Assembly: GCF_029873635.1 (NCBI RefSeq)
Contig: NC_080426.1
Coordinates: 55,070,093 to 55,134,092, forward strand
Origin: Malania oleifera
Taxonomy: Eukaryota > Streptophyta > Magnoliopsida > Santalales > Ximeniaceae
Direction: 5' to 3'
Length of the DNA: 64,000 nucleotides
The position numbers and the translations under genes are program-made. The notes under the pieces are model-generated. The model saw only the letters and a program-made list of their open reading frames with translations. It had not been told where the DNA came from and made no database searches. How positions within the stretch are numbered: position 1 is the first letter of the stretch; the number at the start of each line of letters is the position of its first letter. Positions 1-12,150 of this stretch are shown here, one piece after another.

Positions 1-76
1 TTAATAATATGCACGTTCAAGTGATTAAGTCGTAAGAGATGTTGCTCCCTCGGAATTATATCATTTAATCATGATT

Positions 77-1929
77 CTAAACAACCTCTCGACTATGCAT
101 GAGACCTAATTCACGTCTAATTAGTATAAATCTATCCTCTGCAAGTGGTTTTGTGAATATATTGGCCCATTGTTCATCTGTGCATACAAACTCAAGTCTT
201 ACATCCCCTTTTTGTACATGGTCACGAAGAAAGTGATGTCGTATTTCTATGTGCTTAGTTCATGAATGTAATATGGGATTCTTTGAGATATTTATTGCAC
301 TCGTATTATCACATCTTATGGGAATTGTTTCATAGTTTAATCCAAAATCTTTCGGTTGTTGCTTCATGTAAAGCGTTTTAGCACAACAACTACCTGCCGC
401 TATGTATTTAGCTTCAGCTGTGGCAAAGCGACTGAATTTTGTTTCTTGGAAAACCAAGCGACCAAGGAGTGTCCTAAAAAGTGACAAGTACCACTAGTGC
501 TCTTCCTATCCACTTTACTACCTGCATAATCAGCATCTGAATAACTAAGAATCTCAAATGATGTGTGCTTAGGATACCATAACCCAATGTCCACGGTTCC
601 TATCAAATATCTAAGTATACGTTTAACAACTAGCAAGTGAGACTCTTTTGGAGCAGATTGAAATCTTGCGCACAAACATATGCTAAACATTATATCTAGT
701 CTACTGGAACTCAGGTATAATAAGCTACCTATCATTTCACGATATAGTTTGACATCTACTGGTATACCTTGTTCATCTTTATTTAATTTCAATGAAGTGC
801 TCATAGGTGTACCTAGTATTTTTCTGTCATCCATGTTAAATTTTTTGAGTAGGTTTCTAATATACTTTGGTTGATTTATGAAAATTCCATGATTTTCTTG
901 TTTAATTTGAAGTCCTAGGAAGAAGTTTAGTTCACCCATCATGCTCATCTCAAATTCATTTTGCATTGTATTGGCAAATTCATTACAGAATTCTTTATCG
1001 GTAGCGCCAAAGATGATGTCATCTACATATACTTGCACTAGGAGAATATCATCTTTCTTAGCCTTTATGAACAGGGTTGTATCTATCTTTCCTCTTACAA
1101 ATCCATTTTCTAATAGAAATCCGCTTAGCCGTTCATACCAAGCTCTAGGAGCTTGCTTTAAATAGTACAAGGCCTTTATTAGTTTATAAACATGATTTGA
1201 GTTCTTATGGTTTTCAAACCTAGGGGGTTGTTCTACATACACTTCCTCATTTATGTAGCCATTTAAAAATGCACTTTTCACGTCCATTTGATATAGCTTG
1301 AAATCCTTAAATGCTGCGTATGCTAATAACATTCGTATGGCTTCCATCCTAGCTACAGGGGCAAATGTTTCTTCAAAATCTATACCTTCTTCTTAATTAT
1401 ATCCCTGAGCTACTAATCTAGCCTTATTTCTCACAACTATTCCATTTGCATCTTTCTTATTCTTATATATCCATTTGGTCCCTATGATTGACTTATCCTC
1501 TGGTTTGGGAACTAACGTCTATACTCTATTTCTTTCAATTTGATTTAATTCCTCTTGCATGGATAGCATCCAAGATTCATCCTCTATAGCTTCACTCACA
1601 TTCTTAGGTTCTTCTTGTGATAAGAATGCACAATGACTCATCATATTCCTAAGAGAGGAGCGAGTGGATACTCCACGTAATGGTTCTCCTATTATTTGAT
1701 CTATGGGATGATTCTTTATGTATTTCCATTCTCTAGGTGGTGCATTTACCTCAGTTGTAGTTTCTTCAATTTCAATGGATGGTTCTCTAAGTTCAAGTTT
1801 CTTTTCTAAATCATTCTCAATTGATAGTTCTTTTAGTTCCTTGTTTAATTCAGGTTCATCTTCATCAATTCTTTTGAAAAAGGGATTTGTCTCATCAAAC
1901 ACTACATGAATAGATTCTATGACCATCAA
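77..1929 (-). pseudogene. copia A pol, reverse transcriptase and RNase H part (broken)
   Basis: This encodes the reverse transcriptase and RNase H that copy element RNA into DNA in the cytoplasmic particle. From the N-terminal side (1929) there is a linker ending in the SWMLSMQEELNQ block, a frame break around 1,350-1,520, then the RT core from 1347. The RT catalytic motif YVDD is at about 1018-1029, followed by [10 protein letters not shown] and the [15 protein letters not shown] start of RNase H. A second shift near 400-490 splits RNase H; the rest ([20 protein letters not shown], then CDNTSAINI) continues in another frame to a stop at 77-79. The catalytic residues seen are intact, so the breaks are recent or are sequencing errors. 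Confidence 0.9.
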
Positions 1930-1932
1930 TGT

Positions 1933-3195
1933 TCATTTATTATACACTTTAAAAGCTTTACTATCTAAGGTATACCCTAGGAAGATACCTTCATCATATT
2001 TTACATTGAATTTTCCTAAATGCTCATTGTCTCTAAGCACAAAACACTTATAGCCAAAAACATGAAAATATGATATGTTTGGTCTATGGCCATTCCATAA
2101 CTCGTAAGGAGTCTTATTAAGTGATGGTCTAATTAGAACTCTATTTAGTACATAGCAAGATGCATTCATAGCCTCGGCCTAGAAGTATTTGGGTAATCTA
2201 TGTTCGTTAGGCATAGTTCTAGCCATTTCTTATATAGATCTATTCTTTCTTTCAACTACGCCATTTTGTTGTGGTGTTCTGGGAGCTGAAAAGTTATGGT
2301 CAATTCCTAATGAGTTGCAATAGTCTTCCATGCCTTGATTTTTAAACTCTCTACCCCTATCACTTCGAATTTTGGTAATTGTGTATCCCTTTTCATTTTG
2401 TACTCTCTTGCACAGATTAATAAAATTTTCACATGCTTCATCTTTATGACCTAAAAATAGTACCCATGTGTATCTTGAGATGTCATCAACTATGACAAAA
2501 GCATATGATTTACCTCCTAAACTCTGAATTTGGTTTGGTCCAAATAAGTCTAAGTGCAGCATTTGAAGTGGCCTAGTAGTGGAGATCTCTTTCTTCTTCT
2601 TAAAGCTTGTTCTTGCTTGTTTTCCTAGTTGGCATGCATCACAGATTTTATCTTTCACAAATTTTGTCTTGGGCAGTCCCTTAACTAATTCTTTCTTAAC
2701 TAATTTTGAAATTAAATCCATGTTTGCGTGTCCTAGTCTCCTATGCCAAATCCAACTTATTTCATTCATAGCAGATAAGCATGTTACACTTTGTAAAGTT
2801 AGGTTATCAAAACTTGTGGTGTATACGTTTTCATGTTGTTTAGCAACGAACAGTATCTTATTATTAGTTTTGTGTTCAACTATGCACTTGTCATGTTCAA
2901 ATGATACTTTGTACCCTTTATCACATAGTTGACTTATGCTCAATAAATTGTGCTTTAGACCTTCAACTAATAAAACATCATCAATAATGAGTGTGGAATC
3001 ATTACCGACTTTACCGACACCTGTGATCCTTCCCTTAGCATTATCTCCAAAGGTAAAAAACCCTTCATCCTTGAGTGTGAAGGATGTGAATTTTGATTTG
3101 TCTCCGGTCATGTGACTTGAGCATCCGCTGTCCATATACCATCTATCTTTTGAAGAAGTGGTTCTTAAGAAAATCTGCAAGATACAATTAACCAA
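1933..3195 (-). pseudogene. copia A pol, protease and integrase part
   Basis: The N-terminal end carries the aspartic protease motif WYMDSGCSSHMTGDKSKF, whose DSG is the catalytic triplet. A pre-integrase zinc-binding region follows (WHRRLGHANMDL, then CDACQLGK). The integrase core shows the expected acidic residues in HLDLFGPN, RSDRGREFKN and NGVVERKNR, the D-D-E triad. The frame stops at about 2230, just after the glutamate. The C-terminal part (ELWNGHRPNISYFHVFGYKC) resumes at 2169 and runs to 1933. Gag and protease overlap by a few bases in different frames near 3190; copia elements normally read through, so I take this as an indel. Confidence 0.9.
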
Positions 3196-4856
3196 CTAGC
3201 TTTGGTACCCAGTTTGTCTTGGGTCCAGGAGGGTTAGTGCTAGGTTCACCCTTAATCTTCCATACTTTCCTAATTTTTACATCTTTGTTTTTGAAAGGGC
3301 AGTCCAATTGTATGTGACCCAACCTTCTACATTTGAAGCATGTAGTATATCTATAATGATTCTTAGTTGGAACAAATGACTTTGATTCTTTTGTGAAATA
3401 CCCCATATAAAGTTGTCTTTTCATTATATTTTCTTTACCATTAAAACCGAGCCCTTCTTTTTCTAGAGAATTTCTTTGAGATCCTAAGAGCTTTTCAAAG
3501 TTGTTTTGTCCTTTGGTAAATTTACAAATACTTTCAAATTTGTCTTTCAAGTCCTTTCCTAATTCCTCAATTTTCACCTCTTTATCCTTCATGGAATATG
3601 CATGGGATTCAGTTTGGTGTTCAACAAGATTTGAAAGTTCTTTGACTTGGCTTCTTAACTCAGAAATTTTCTTTGTTTTCTTCTCAAGTATTTTAATAGT
3701 GTATAGGTATTCTTGTTTCAGTTCATCATATAACATCATATCATTTTCAGATTCACTAGAGTAGTATGAAGATGATGAACGAGATGATAGTACCTCAAAG
3801 TCATCATGTGCCATTAGACATAGATTGGCAACCTCGTCGTCACTGGATTCATATTCTGAACTGCTAGTGCTATGTGTATCCCAGCCGACTTTCAGCGCCT
3901 TCTTCTTTTTCCTTGAATCTTTCATGAGTTTGGGGCACTCGGGCTTGATGTGTCCAACTTCTCGGCAATTGTAGCATGTTGGTGGATCCTCCTTCTTTTT
4001 CTTCATGCTTTGCTCTCCTCTTTCTGATTTAGAGTTCCGAAATTTTCTGTTGAACTTTTTGTTCTTCTTTAAGAACTTTCCGAACTTCTTTGTTAGTAGG
4101 GCCATGTCATCATCCGTTTCAGAATCGTTTCCTTCACTTGAGTAGCTTGATGATGTCTTAAGTGCAGTGACCTTCTTAGCTTTGCTTTGTTCATTTTTCC
4201 TCTCGTTTATCGCCAGCTCATAGGTGATAAGTGAGCCAATGAGTTCGTCCACCGACATCTCCTTGAGGTTTCTCCCTTCTCCTATTGCAGTAGCTTTAGC
4301 TTCCCACACTAGAGGTAATCCCCTGAGTATTTTCTTGATCAACTCATAAGAAGGGGAAGTTTTTCCAAGAGCATTTAAAGAGTTAATGATGTATGTGAAT
4401 CTAGTGTACATAGATTGTATGGATTCATCAACCGTCATTTTAAATGCTTCATATTCACTAGTAAGCATGTCTATCCTGCTATCCTTTACTTCCTTAGTGC
4501 CTTCATATGTAACTTCTAATTTTTCTCAAATTTCTTTAGCTGAGTTACATGCCATTACCCTATTAAATTCATTAACATCTAGTGCACAGAAGAGTATATT
4601 CATGGCAGTGGCATTACTTTGAACTGACTTCCAATCCTCTTCAGTATATTCATCTTCACTTTTAGGTACATTAATCTTATCAATTACTTTCATGGGTATG
4701 TGATTTCCCTTAGTCACAATTTTCCAAACTTTCCAATCTACATTCAGTAAATATGCTCATCCTACGTTTCCAATAGGTGTAATTTACACCACAGAAAATG
4801 GGGGGTCTAGTGGATGAGGTTCCCTCACCAAATGGAGTTACACCAATGTGTGCCAT
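3188..4856 (-). pseudogene. copia A gag (UBN2-type, two zinc knuckles), broken
   Basis: Gag builds the virus-like particle and binds element RNA. The start is the ATG at 4854-4856, the first after the primer-binding site, giving MAHIGVTPFGEG. The N-terminal half is the usual copia Gag fold (VNYTYWKRRM, then MLTSEYEAFKMT). Next comes a zinc knuckle CYNCREVGHIKPEC, a serine- and acid-rich stretch, a long predicted coiled coil (about 3,500-3,750), and a second knuckle CFKCRRLGHIQLDC. Two lesions are visible. A 2-bp deletion near 4,755, relative to the copy at 12.0 kb, shifts the frame. A TGA at 4523-4525 replaces the tryptophan expected in AKEIWEKLEV, and the other copy shares this TGA. Confidence 0.88.
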
Positions 4857-4895
4857 GTGATCGTTTACAAATTAACTATCAAGTCTAAGTAAAAC

Positions 4896-4908
4896 TGCTC
4901 TGATACCA
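4896..4908 (-). other. primer-binding site for initiator tRNA-Met
   Basis: On the minus strand this reads TGGTATCAGAGCA, two bases inside the LTR end CAACA. TGGTATCAGAGC is the usual plant copia site matching the 3' end of initiator methionine tRNA. It fixes the element orientation and the LTR boundary at 4911. Confidence 0.9.
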
Positions 4909-4910
4909 AA

Positions 4911-6213
4911 TGTTGAATAAGGTGTAATCAAAAGAGGGGGGCGAATTGGATATTTAAAAAAAAATTAATTCACTTAATTTTCTTTTACGCACTCCTTATA
5001 AGTTTACCAACTACTTCTAGTTGCTCAATTATGTGTAAGTGTGGCAATCCTATCTATGCATGCAATATACTCAACTTAAATACAATGCGGAAAATAAAGA
5101 GTAAAAGGAAGAGAGTTGACAAACGTGATTTTACGAGGTTTAGCAGACTTGGCCTACGTCCTTGCCTTAAGCAACCACTCAAGGATTCACTAATAACCCT
5201 GCTCCTTAAAGTGGGACGGAGCTTCCCTTACAAACCGCTGCTTACAAGAGGTACAACTCCCTCCTTATCCCCTACTCACAAGAGGTACAGCTTCCTCCTC
5301 ACACCCGGTTCACAACCCGAACCATGTTTACAATGAAATCTGAAAAATAACACTCAAAACAATACTTCCAACAAAAGCTTGGGAGTACAATTCAATTTCC
5401 TAGTACATTATCATATGATATAACTTGAAGCTCAAGAATGTATGAAAAATGATACAATGTTGATGATGAAAAGTTGCATTAATATATATTCAATCGTATT
5501 AATCAAACTCCAAGGAAAATATATTGGCATCCTTTGGGGTAAACTATGGTTTCTTGAGTCACGTGAAAGATGCTCAAGTATATTGACGTGAGCAGTAACA
5601 TAAACTTGATAANNNNNNNNNNNNNNNNNNNNNNNNNNNNNNNNNNNNNNNNNNNNNNNNNNNNNNNNNNNNNNNNNNNNNNNNNNNNNNNNNNNNNNNN
5701 NNNNNNNNNNNNGCACTACCCACGAGAGATCCGCGAGGTCAATTTGTGGTAGTATAGTCCATACTCTAATAATCTACTTAAGACTACTCTTCTGTCTTGA
5801 TTATCGTGTCATCATAATAATGCATACTAATTGTCTGGATTTTGAAAACACTGCCAAGTCCATGGAGAGTGTTCAAAGGATCTCATTGAGATGCGTGAAT
5901 CCTAAAACATTCTGAGTTATAGTGTATCTCTGTCTAAGAGAATCATATTCCATAGTAAAATACATAGCCTAAATACCCATTCCCAAGAGTTTCTGAACTT
6001 TGCCGCTTGCATTTGCTTCTCGTAGACGCTTTAAGTTCCAAAGATGCTTTCCACGATGTATAGATTTACTTGAAGGCATCCATAACTTGTTTCTTTCTCG
6101 TGCATGGTTAATTATAGGTTCCTATACCACAAAACTCAATGCACAAAATCAAAATACCAAGTGTATGTTGTCATTTAATCAAAACAAGATTGGATCTGTA
6201 GAATTCAAGCAAA
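4911..6213 (-). repeat. copia A LTR between the two internal copies, with an assembly gap
   Basis: The left edge TGTTGAATAAGG abuts the primer-binding site of copy 1. Bases 4911-5440 match 12,151-12,680 almost perfectly. From about 5,450 the match becomes noisy, 5613-5712 is N, and 5713-6213 is a noisy match to about 13,620-14,070, the far end of the LTR. The right edge is followed by a garbled polypurine tract (about 6214-6230). The LTR therefore sits between the PBS of copy 1 and the PPT of copy 2. About 770 bp of LTR present in the other copy is missing at the gap. Short reading frames inside it (for example 5031-5336) are not genes. Confidence 0.8.
5613..5712. other. assembly gap (100 N)
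   Basis: Exactly 100 N, a conventional placeholder for a gap of unknown size. Alignment with the LTR at 12,151-14,070 suggests roughly 770 bases are absent here. Confidence 0.97.
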
Positions 6214-6764
6214 TAGCGTCACCCCTATTATTGATGCTGACAAATCGCACGAGAAGCAAAAACTATATAATGGGTATGCACCCAACTAAGGCTGCCCGCA
6301 CCCTTAATTACTGCACCATCACAAATATTCAATGATATATAGCTCATGTTACAATAACAATCACATGTAATGTGCTAGATTTCTATTTCTGGGTTGCTCC
6401 CATTTGAAGGTAGTGCAGTCATTAGGAGTCTCAGGCGCCTTTGCTCATTATGTTTACGCACCAAGGGACTCTTTGCTTCCATTTATTATTTTGGCTTTTA
6501 AGCCATGATTTTTGCCAATTTGCACAAAGCATTTTGAACGTCTGCTTCACGATGGTTTGACATCAACAAAAGTGTAAAACCCAGCTCAAGAGGGCAGAGT
6601 AGAGGTGCAAGCCACGTTACGTTCTTTACCCCCTTTAAGCGAGTCTTAGTTTGAATCAGTTCCAAACAGTTTGATTACCACATCTAATCATCTGCGGTCA
6701 AGTGAAATTAAGAATCATAAGAGAGTGTTGCCATCTCGCTTCAGGGAGATTATACGGTGCATTT

Positions 6765-9700
6765 CATCATGGGGATATCAAACATCCTCAGGTGCGTATG
6801 CATAGAGACCTCATTCACGTCTAAGTTAGTAAATAACGTCTTATCCTCGCTGGCAAGAGCCACATCGTTATGTAGTAAGATAATTGGCTCTGCATTGTTC
6901 ATCTGTGCATAGCAAACTCAAGTCTTACACTCGACGCGCAATATTTGACTTGACTCCATATGTCACGAAGAAAAGTGATGTCGTATTTTCTACTGTGCTC
7001 TTGATATAGGTAGATTCAGTGAAGGTAATCGATGGGAGTTCGTTGAGATTTATAGTTGCTCCCGTATTATCTCACATCTTATGTGGAAAATTGTTCTCGA
7101 TAGTTTTTACAGCCAAAATCTTTTCGGATTGTTGCTTCATGTAAAGCGTTTTAGCCAACACTACCAACAAAATGCCGCTATGATATTTTAGGCTTACAAG
7201 ACATGGTTGGCAAAGCGACTGAATTATTGTTTCTATGGCAAAGACACTATTTGACTATAATCATTTCCTTACGGAGTGATCCTAAAAGTGACTCAGTACA
7301 CACAGAGTCTCTTCCTATCCACTTTACTACACATACCGCATAATCGAGCATCTAATAAGCTAAGAATCATCAATGAGATTGTGTCTTGGCGGGATCCCAG
7401 TAACCCACATGTACCACGTTAATCCTATCATAAGTAACACTCTACAGTAATAACAAGTTACGTTTAACAATGCACTTAGAGACTCTTTGTGTATGCATCT
7501 GTGATTATCTGTGTGGAATCGCACAAACACATATTGTACTAAATACATTATATTTCTAGTACGTAACTGGAACTCAGTATAATAACTCACCTATGCATTA
7601 TAACATCGCTACAGGTAGTAATATGAGCCATCTACGGGTATACCATTGTTCATCGTTTATATTTTAATTTCAATTAGATCATCATACAGGGTACGCGACA
7701 TCTACTTTTTCTATTTCGTTCATCCCAATGTCTACATGTTAAATTTTATTGAGTGTAGTATCTAATATATCTTGATAGGCAACTTGATTATTATGAAATT
7801 CGCCTATGATTTCTTGTTTCAATTAGATATGTCCTAGTATAGTAGTTTCAGTATCACCCATACTATGCTTCATACTCAACTTCATCTTTGCAATATGCTA
7901 TTCGCAAATTCATTACTAGAAGTATCATAATCTCTATGAATATAAGCGTTTAGCGCCAAAGATTATGTCATCTACATTACTTGCATAGGAAATATCATTC
8001 ATTCTGGTCTCTTATTGCTTATATGAACAGGGTATGTATCTATTCACTTTCCCTGACTATAACACATCTCCATTTTCTACTATAATTCCTCTTAGCTTCG
8101 TAAATCATATCACCAAGCTCTAGGACGCATTTAAATAGTACCTCAAAGGCCTGAATTATTTGTAAACCTGATGCTGAAGTTCGGATGGCGTTTCAAACTT
8201 CATGATCACCTGGGGGGTGGGGTTTGCAATCACTCACAGACACTTCCCAATACATTTAATTGTAGCTTCTTTAAAATGAGGCACTATTTCACAGTCGGCG
8301 AGTAAAAAATTGATATATGCTTTGAAATCCTTTAAATGCTGGCGAGTATGCTATGAACATCTCGTGATATTAGGCTCCATACTCTGCTACAAGGGACAAA
8401 TGTTTCATAGTCATAGATCTATACCCTTCTTCTGTCCTTATATCACCTGAGCAAATACTAATCATATATTATAGACTCTTATTTCTCACACTATTCCACC
8501 TTTGCATTCTTTCTTATTTCTTATATATCCATTTGTGTGTCCCGTATGATTGACTTATCCTCCTCTGGTTATTGGGAACTAACGTACTTACTCTATTTCA
8601 TTTCACAATTTGATTACAATATTTCTAATTCCTCTTGCATGGTGGAAAATGGAATAGCACAAATCCAAGATTCATCCTCGTATAGCCTTCAACTCACGTT
8701 CTAGGTTCTTCACTTCTTCTTGTGATAAGAATGCACAAATGACTCATCATATGCCTAAGAGCGGCAAGCGAGTGGATATCTCCACGTAATGGTTTCTCTC
8801 TATTAACCACTTTGTGATCTATGGGATGCATTCTGTATTAGGGGTATTTCCACCTCCGTAGGTGGTGGCATTTAGCCTCAGTTTGTAGTTCATTCATACT
8901 TCAATTTCAATGGATGGTTTCTCTAAGTTTTCAATGTTTTCTTTTCTAAATCATTCTCATTGATATAGTTCTTTTAGTTCCTTGTTTTTAATTCAGGTTC
9001 AATTCTTCATCAATTCTTTTGAAAAGGGGATTTGTCTCATCAAACATACTACATGATATAATAGATTCTATGACCATCAATGTTCTCTTATTATACCCAG
9101 CGCATTTGAAAAGCTTTAGCATATCTAAGGGGTATACACTAGGAAGTATACCTTCACTATCATACTTTTTTTACATTGAATTTTCTAAATGCTCATTGTC
9201 TCTAAGCACAAACACGTATAGCCAAAAACACCGTGAAAAATATGATATGTTTGGTCTATGGCATGCATTCCATAGACCACTCGTAATAGAGTCTTATTAA
9301 GTGATGGTCAGATAGAGAATTACTTTAAACTCTATTTAGTTACATAGCAAGATGCATTCATAGCCTCGGCCTAGAAGTTTTTGGGTAATCTAGTTAGTTA
9401 GGCATAGTTTTCTATGTCCATTTCTTATATAGATATCGTATTCTTGTTCTTCAACTACTGCCATTTTGTTGTGGTGTTCTATGTGGAGCTGAAAAGTTAT
9501 AGGTCAATTCCTAATGAGCATTGCATACTCTTCTTCCATTGCCCTTGATTTTTAAACTCTCTACCCCCTATCACTCTCTTCAGAATTTTGGTAATTGTGT
9601 ACTCTCCCTTTTTCATTTTGTACTTGTCTCTCTTGCACAGATTGCCATAAGCGAATGCTTCACATGCTTCATCTTTAGTGACCTAAAAATAGTACCGCCC

Positions 9701-10426
9701 ATGTGTATCTTGAGATGTCATCAACTATGACAAAAGCATATGATTTACCTCTCCTAAACTCTGAATTTTGGTTGGGGTCCAAATAAGTCTAAGTGCAAGC
9801 ATTTGAAGTGGGCCTAGTAGTGGAGATCTCTTTCTTCTTCTTAAAGCTTGTTCTTGCTTGTTTTCCTAGTTGGCATGCATCACAGATTTTATCCTTTCAC
9901 AAATTTTGTCTTGGGCAGTCCCTTAACTAATTCTTTCTTAACTATTTGAAATTAAATCATGTTTGCGTGTCCTAGTCTCCTATGCCAAATCCAACTTATT
10001 TCATTCATAGCAGAATAAGCATGTTACACTTTGTAAAGTAGTTATCAAAACTTGTGGTGTATACGTTTTCATGTTGTTTGCAACGAACAGTATCTTTATT
10101 ATTAGTTTTGTGTTCAACTATGCCACGTGTCATGTTCAAATGATACTTTGTACCCTTTATCACATAGTTGACTTATGCTCAATAAATTGTGCTTTAGACC
10201 TTCAACTAATAAAACATCATCAATAATGAGTGTGGAATCATACCGACTTTACCGACACCTGTGATCCTTCCCTTAGCATTATCTCCAAAGGTAAAAAACC
10301 CTTCATCCTTGAGTGTGTGAAGGATGTGAATTTTGATTTGTCTCCGGTCATGTGACTTGAGCATCCGCTGTCCATATACCATCTATCTTTGAAGAAGTGG
10401 TTCTTAAGAAAATCTGCAAGATACAA
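6765..10426 (-). pseudogene. copia A copy 2 pol (unreadable through indels)
   Basis: Nucleotide similarity to the pol of copy 1 runs along the whole interval. Only the last part translates well: at 10,238-10,426 the protease start DRWYMDSGCSSHMTGDKSKF is readable. Further left, recognisable islands are separated by frameshifts every few tens of bases, such as the RT-coding stretch near 8.0-8.4 kb and RNase H near 7.0-7.3 kb. The coordinates are approximate. Confidence 0.75.
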
Positions 10427-10439
10427 TTAAACCAACTAG

Positions 10440-12095
10440 CTTGGTACCCAGTTTGTCTTGGGTCCAGGAGGGTTAGTGCTAGGTTCACCATTAATCTTCC
10501 ATACTTTCCCTAATTTTTACATCTTTGTTTTTGAAAGGGCAGTCCAATTGTATGTGACCCAACCTTCTACATTTGAAGCATGTAGTATATCTATAATGAT
10601 TCTTAGTTGGAACAAATGACTTTGATTCTTTTGTGAAATACCCCATATAAAGTTGTCTTTTCATTATATTTTCTTTACCATTAAAACCGAGCCCTTCTTT
10701 TTCTAGAGAATTTCTTTGAGATCCTAAGAGCTTTTCAAAGTTGTTTTGTCCTTTGGTAAATTTACAAATACTTTCAAATTTGTCTTTCAAGTCCTTTCCT
10801 AATTCCTCAATTTTCACCTCTTTATCCTTCATGGAATATGCATGGGATTCAGTTTGGTGTTCAACAAGATTTGAAAGTTCTTTGACTTGGCTTCTTAACT
10901 CAGAAATTTTCTTTGTTTTCTTCTCAAGTATTTTAATAGTGTATAGGTATTCTTGTTTCAGTTCATCATATAACATCATATCATTTTCAGATTCACTAGA
11001 GTAGTATGAAGATGATGAACGAGATGATAGTACCTCAAAGTCATCATGTGCCATTAGACATAGATTGGCAACCTCGTCGTCACTGGATTCATATTCTGAA
11101 CTGCTAGTGCTATGTGTATCCCAGCCGACTTTCAGCGCCTTCTTCTTTTTCCTTGAATCTTCATGAGTTTGGGGCACTCGGGCTTGATGTGTCCAACTTC
11201 TCGGCAATTGTAGCATTTGGTGGATCCTCCTTCTTTTTCTTCATGCTTGCTCTCCTCTTTCTGATTTAGAGTTCCGAAATTTTCTGTTGAACTTTTTGTT
11301 CTTCTTTAAGAACTTTCCGAACTTCTTTGTTAGTAGGGCCATGTCATCATCCGTTTCAGAATCGTTTCCTTCACTTGAGTAGCTTGATGATGTCTTAAGT
11401 GCAGTGACCTTCTTAGCTTTGCTTTGTTCATTTTTCCTCTCGTTTATCGCCAGCTCATAGGTGATAAGTGAGCCAATGAGTTCGTCCACCGACATCTCCT
11501 TGAGGTTTCTCCCTTCTCCTATTGCAGTAGCTTTAGCTTCCCACACTAGAGGTAATCCCCTGAGTATTTTCTTGATCAACTCATAAGAAGGGGAAGTTTT
11601 TCCAAGAGCATTTAAAGAGTTAATGATGTATGTGAATCTAGTGTACATAGATTGTATGGATTCATCAACCGTCATTTTAAATGCTTCATATTCACTAGTA
11701 AGCATGTCTATCCTGCTATCCTTTACTTCCTTAGTGCCTTCATATGTAACTTCTAATTTTTCTCAAATTTCTTTAGCTGAGTTACATGCCATTACCCTAT
11801 TAAATTCATTAACATCTAGTGCACAGAAGAGTATATTCATGGCAGTGGCATTACTTTGAACTGACTTCCAATCCTCTTCAGTATATTCATCTTCACTTTT
11901 AGGTACATTAATCTTATCAATTACTTTCATGGGTATGTGATTTCCCTTAGTCACAATTTTCCAAACTTTCCAATCTACATTCAGTAAATATATGCTCATC
12001 CTACGTTTCCAATAGGTGTAATTTACACCACAGAAAATGGGGGGTCTAGTGGATGAGTGTCCCTCACCAAATGGAGTTACACCAATGTGTGCCAT
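10440..12095 (-). pseudogene. copia A copy 2 gag
   Basis: Starts at the ATG ending at 12,095 (MAHIGVTPFGEGHSS) and reads the Gag N-terminus without the 2-bp deletion found in copy 1. The TGA at 11,763-11,765 in AKEI(stop)EKLEV is shared with copy 1. A single-base indel near 11,250 breaks the frame just before the first zinc knuckle. The coiled coil and second knuckle CFKCRRLGHIQLDC follow at 10,491-11,216. The amino-acid sequence of the two copies is otherwise identical over long stretches. Confidence 0.85.
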
Positions 12096-12150
12096 GTGAT
12101 CGTTTTACAAATTAACTATCAAGTCTAAGTAAAACTGCTCTGATACCAAA

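Larger units (their letters stand above)
1..4910 (-). mobile_element. Ty1/copia element A, copy 1, internal region (left part outside window)
   Basis: Reading the minus strand from 4910 to 1 gives, in copia order, a primer-binding site, gag, protease, integrase, reverse transcriptase and RNase H. The order protease-integrase-RT defines Ty1/copia. The RT active-site block YVDDIIFG and a Gag with two zinc knuckles suggest the SIRE/Maximus lineage (inference). The pol stop lies near base 77; the polypurine tract and 3' LTR of this copy lie left of the window. The copy is non-functional as read: gag carries an internal TGA and a 2-bp deletion, and pol is broken by several frameshifts and stops. 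It is repeated almost base for base at 10.5-12.1 kb. Confidence 0.93.
6214..12150 (-). mobile_element. copia A, copy 2, internal region (error-rich left half)
   Basis: The same internal region as 1-4910, running from a degraded polypurine tract (about 6214-6230) to a primer-binding site at 12,136-12,148. Between about 6.2 and 9.9 kb nearly every line has small extra bases relative to copy 1, so reading frames vanish. From about 10.5 kb to 12.1 kb the copies differ only by scattered single-base indels. The segment equivalent to 21-4910 of copy 1 is roughly 0.5 kb longer here. An excess of short insertions over substitutions looks like uncorrected long-read error rather than biological decay. 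6,230-6,740 holds the 3' untranslated part of the element, absent from copy 1 within this window. Confidence 0.85.

Noticed and set aside
5031..5336. A 101-residue frame that recurs identically at 12,271-12,576
   Set aside because: Both lie inside the copia A LTR (U5 half, antisense). The identity only reflects the repeated LTR.
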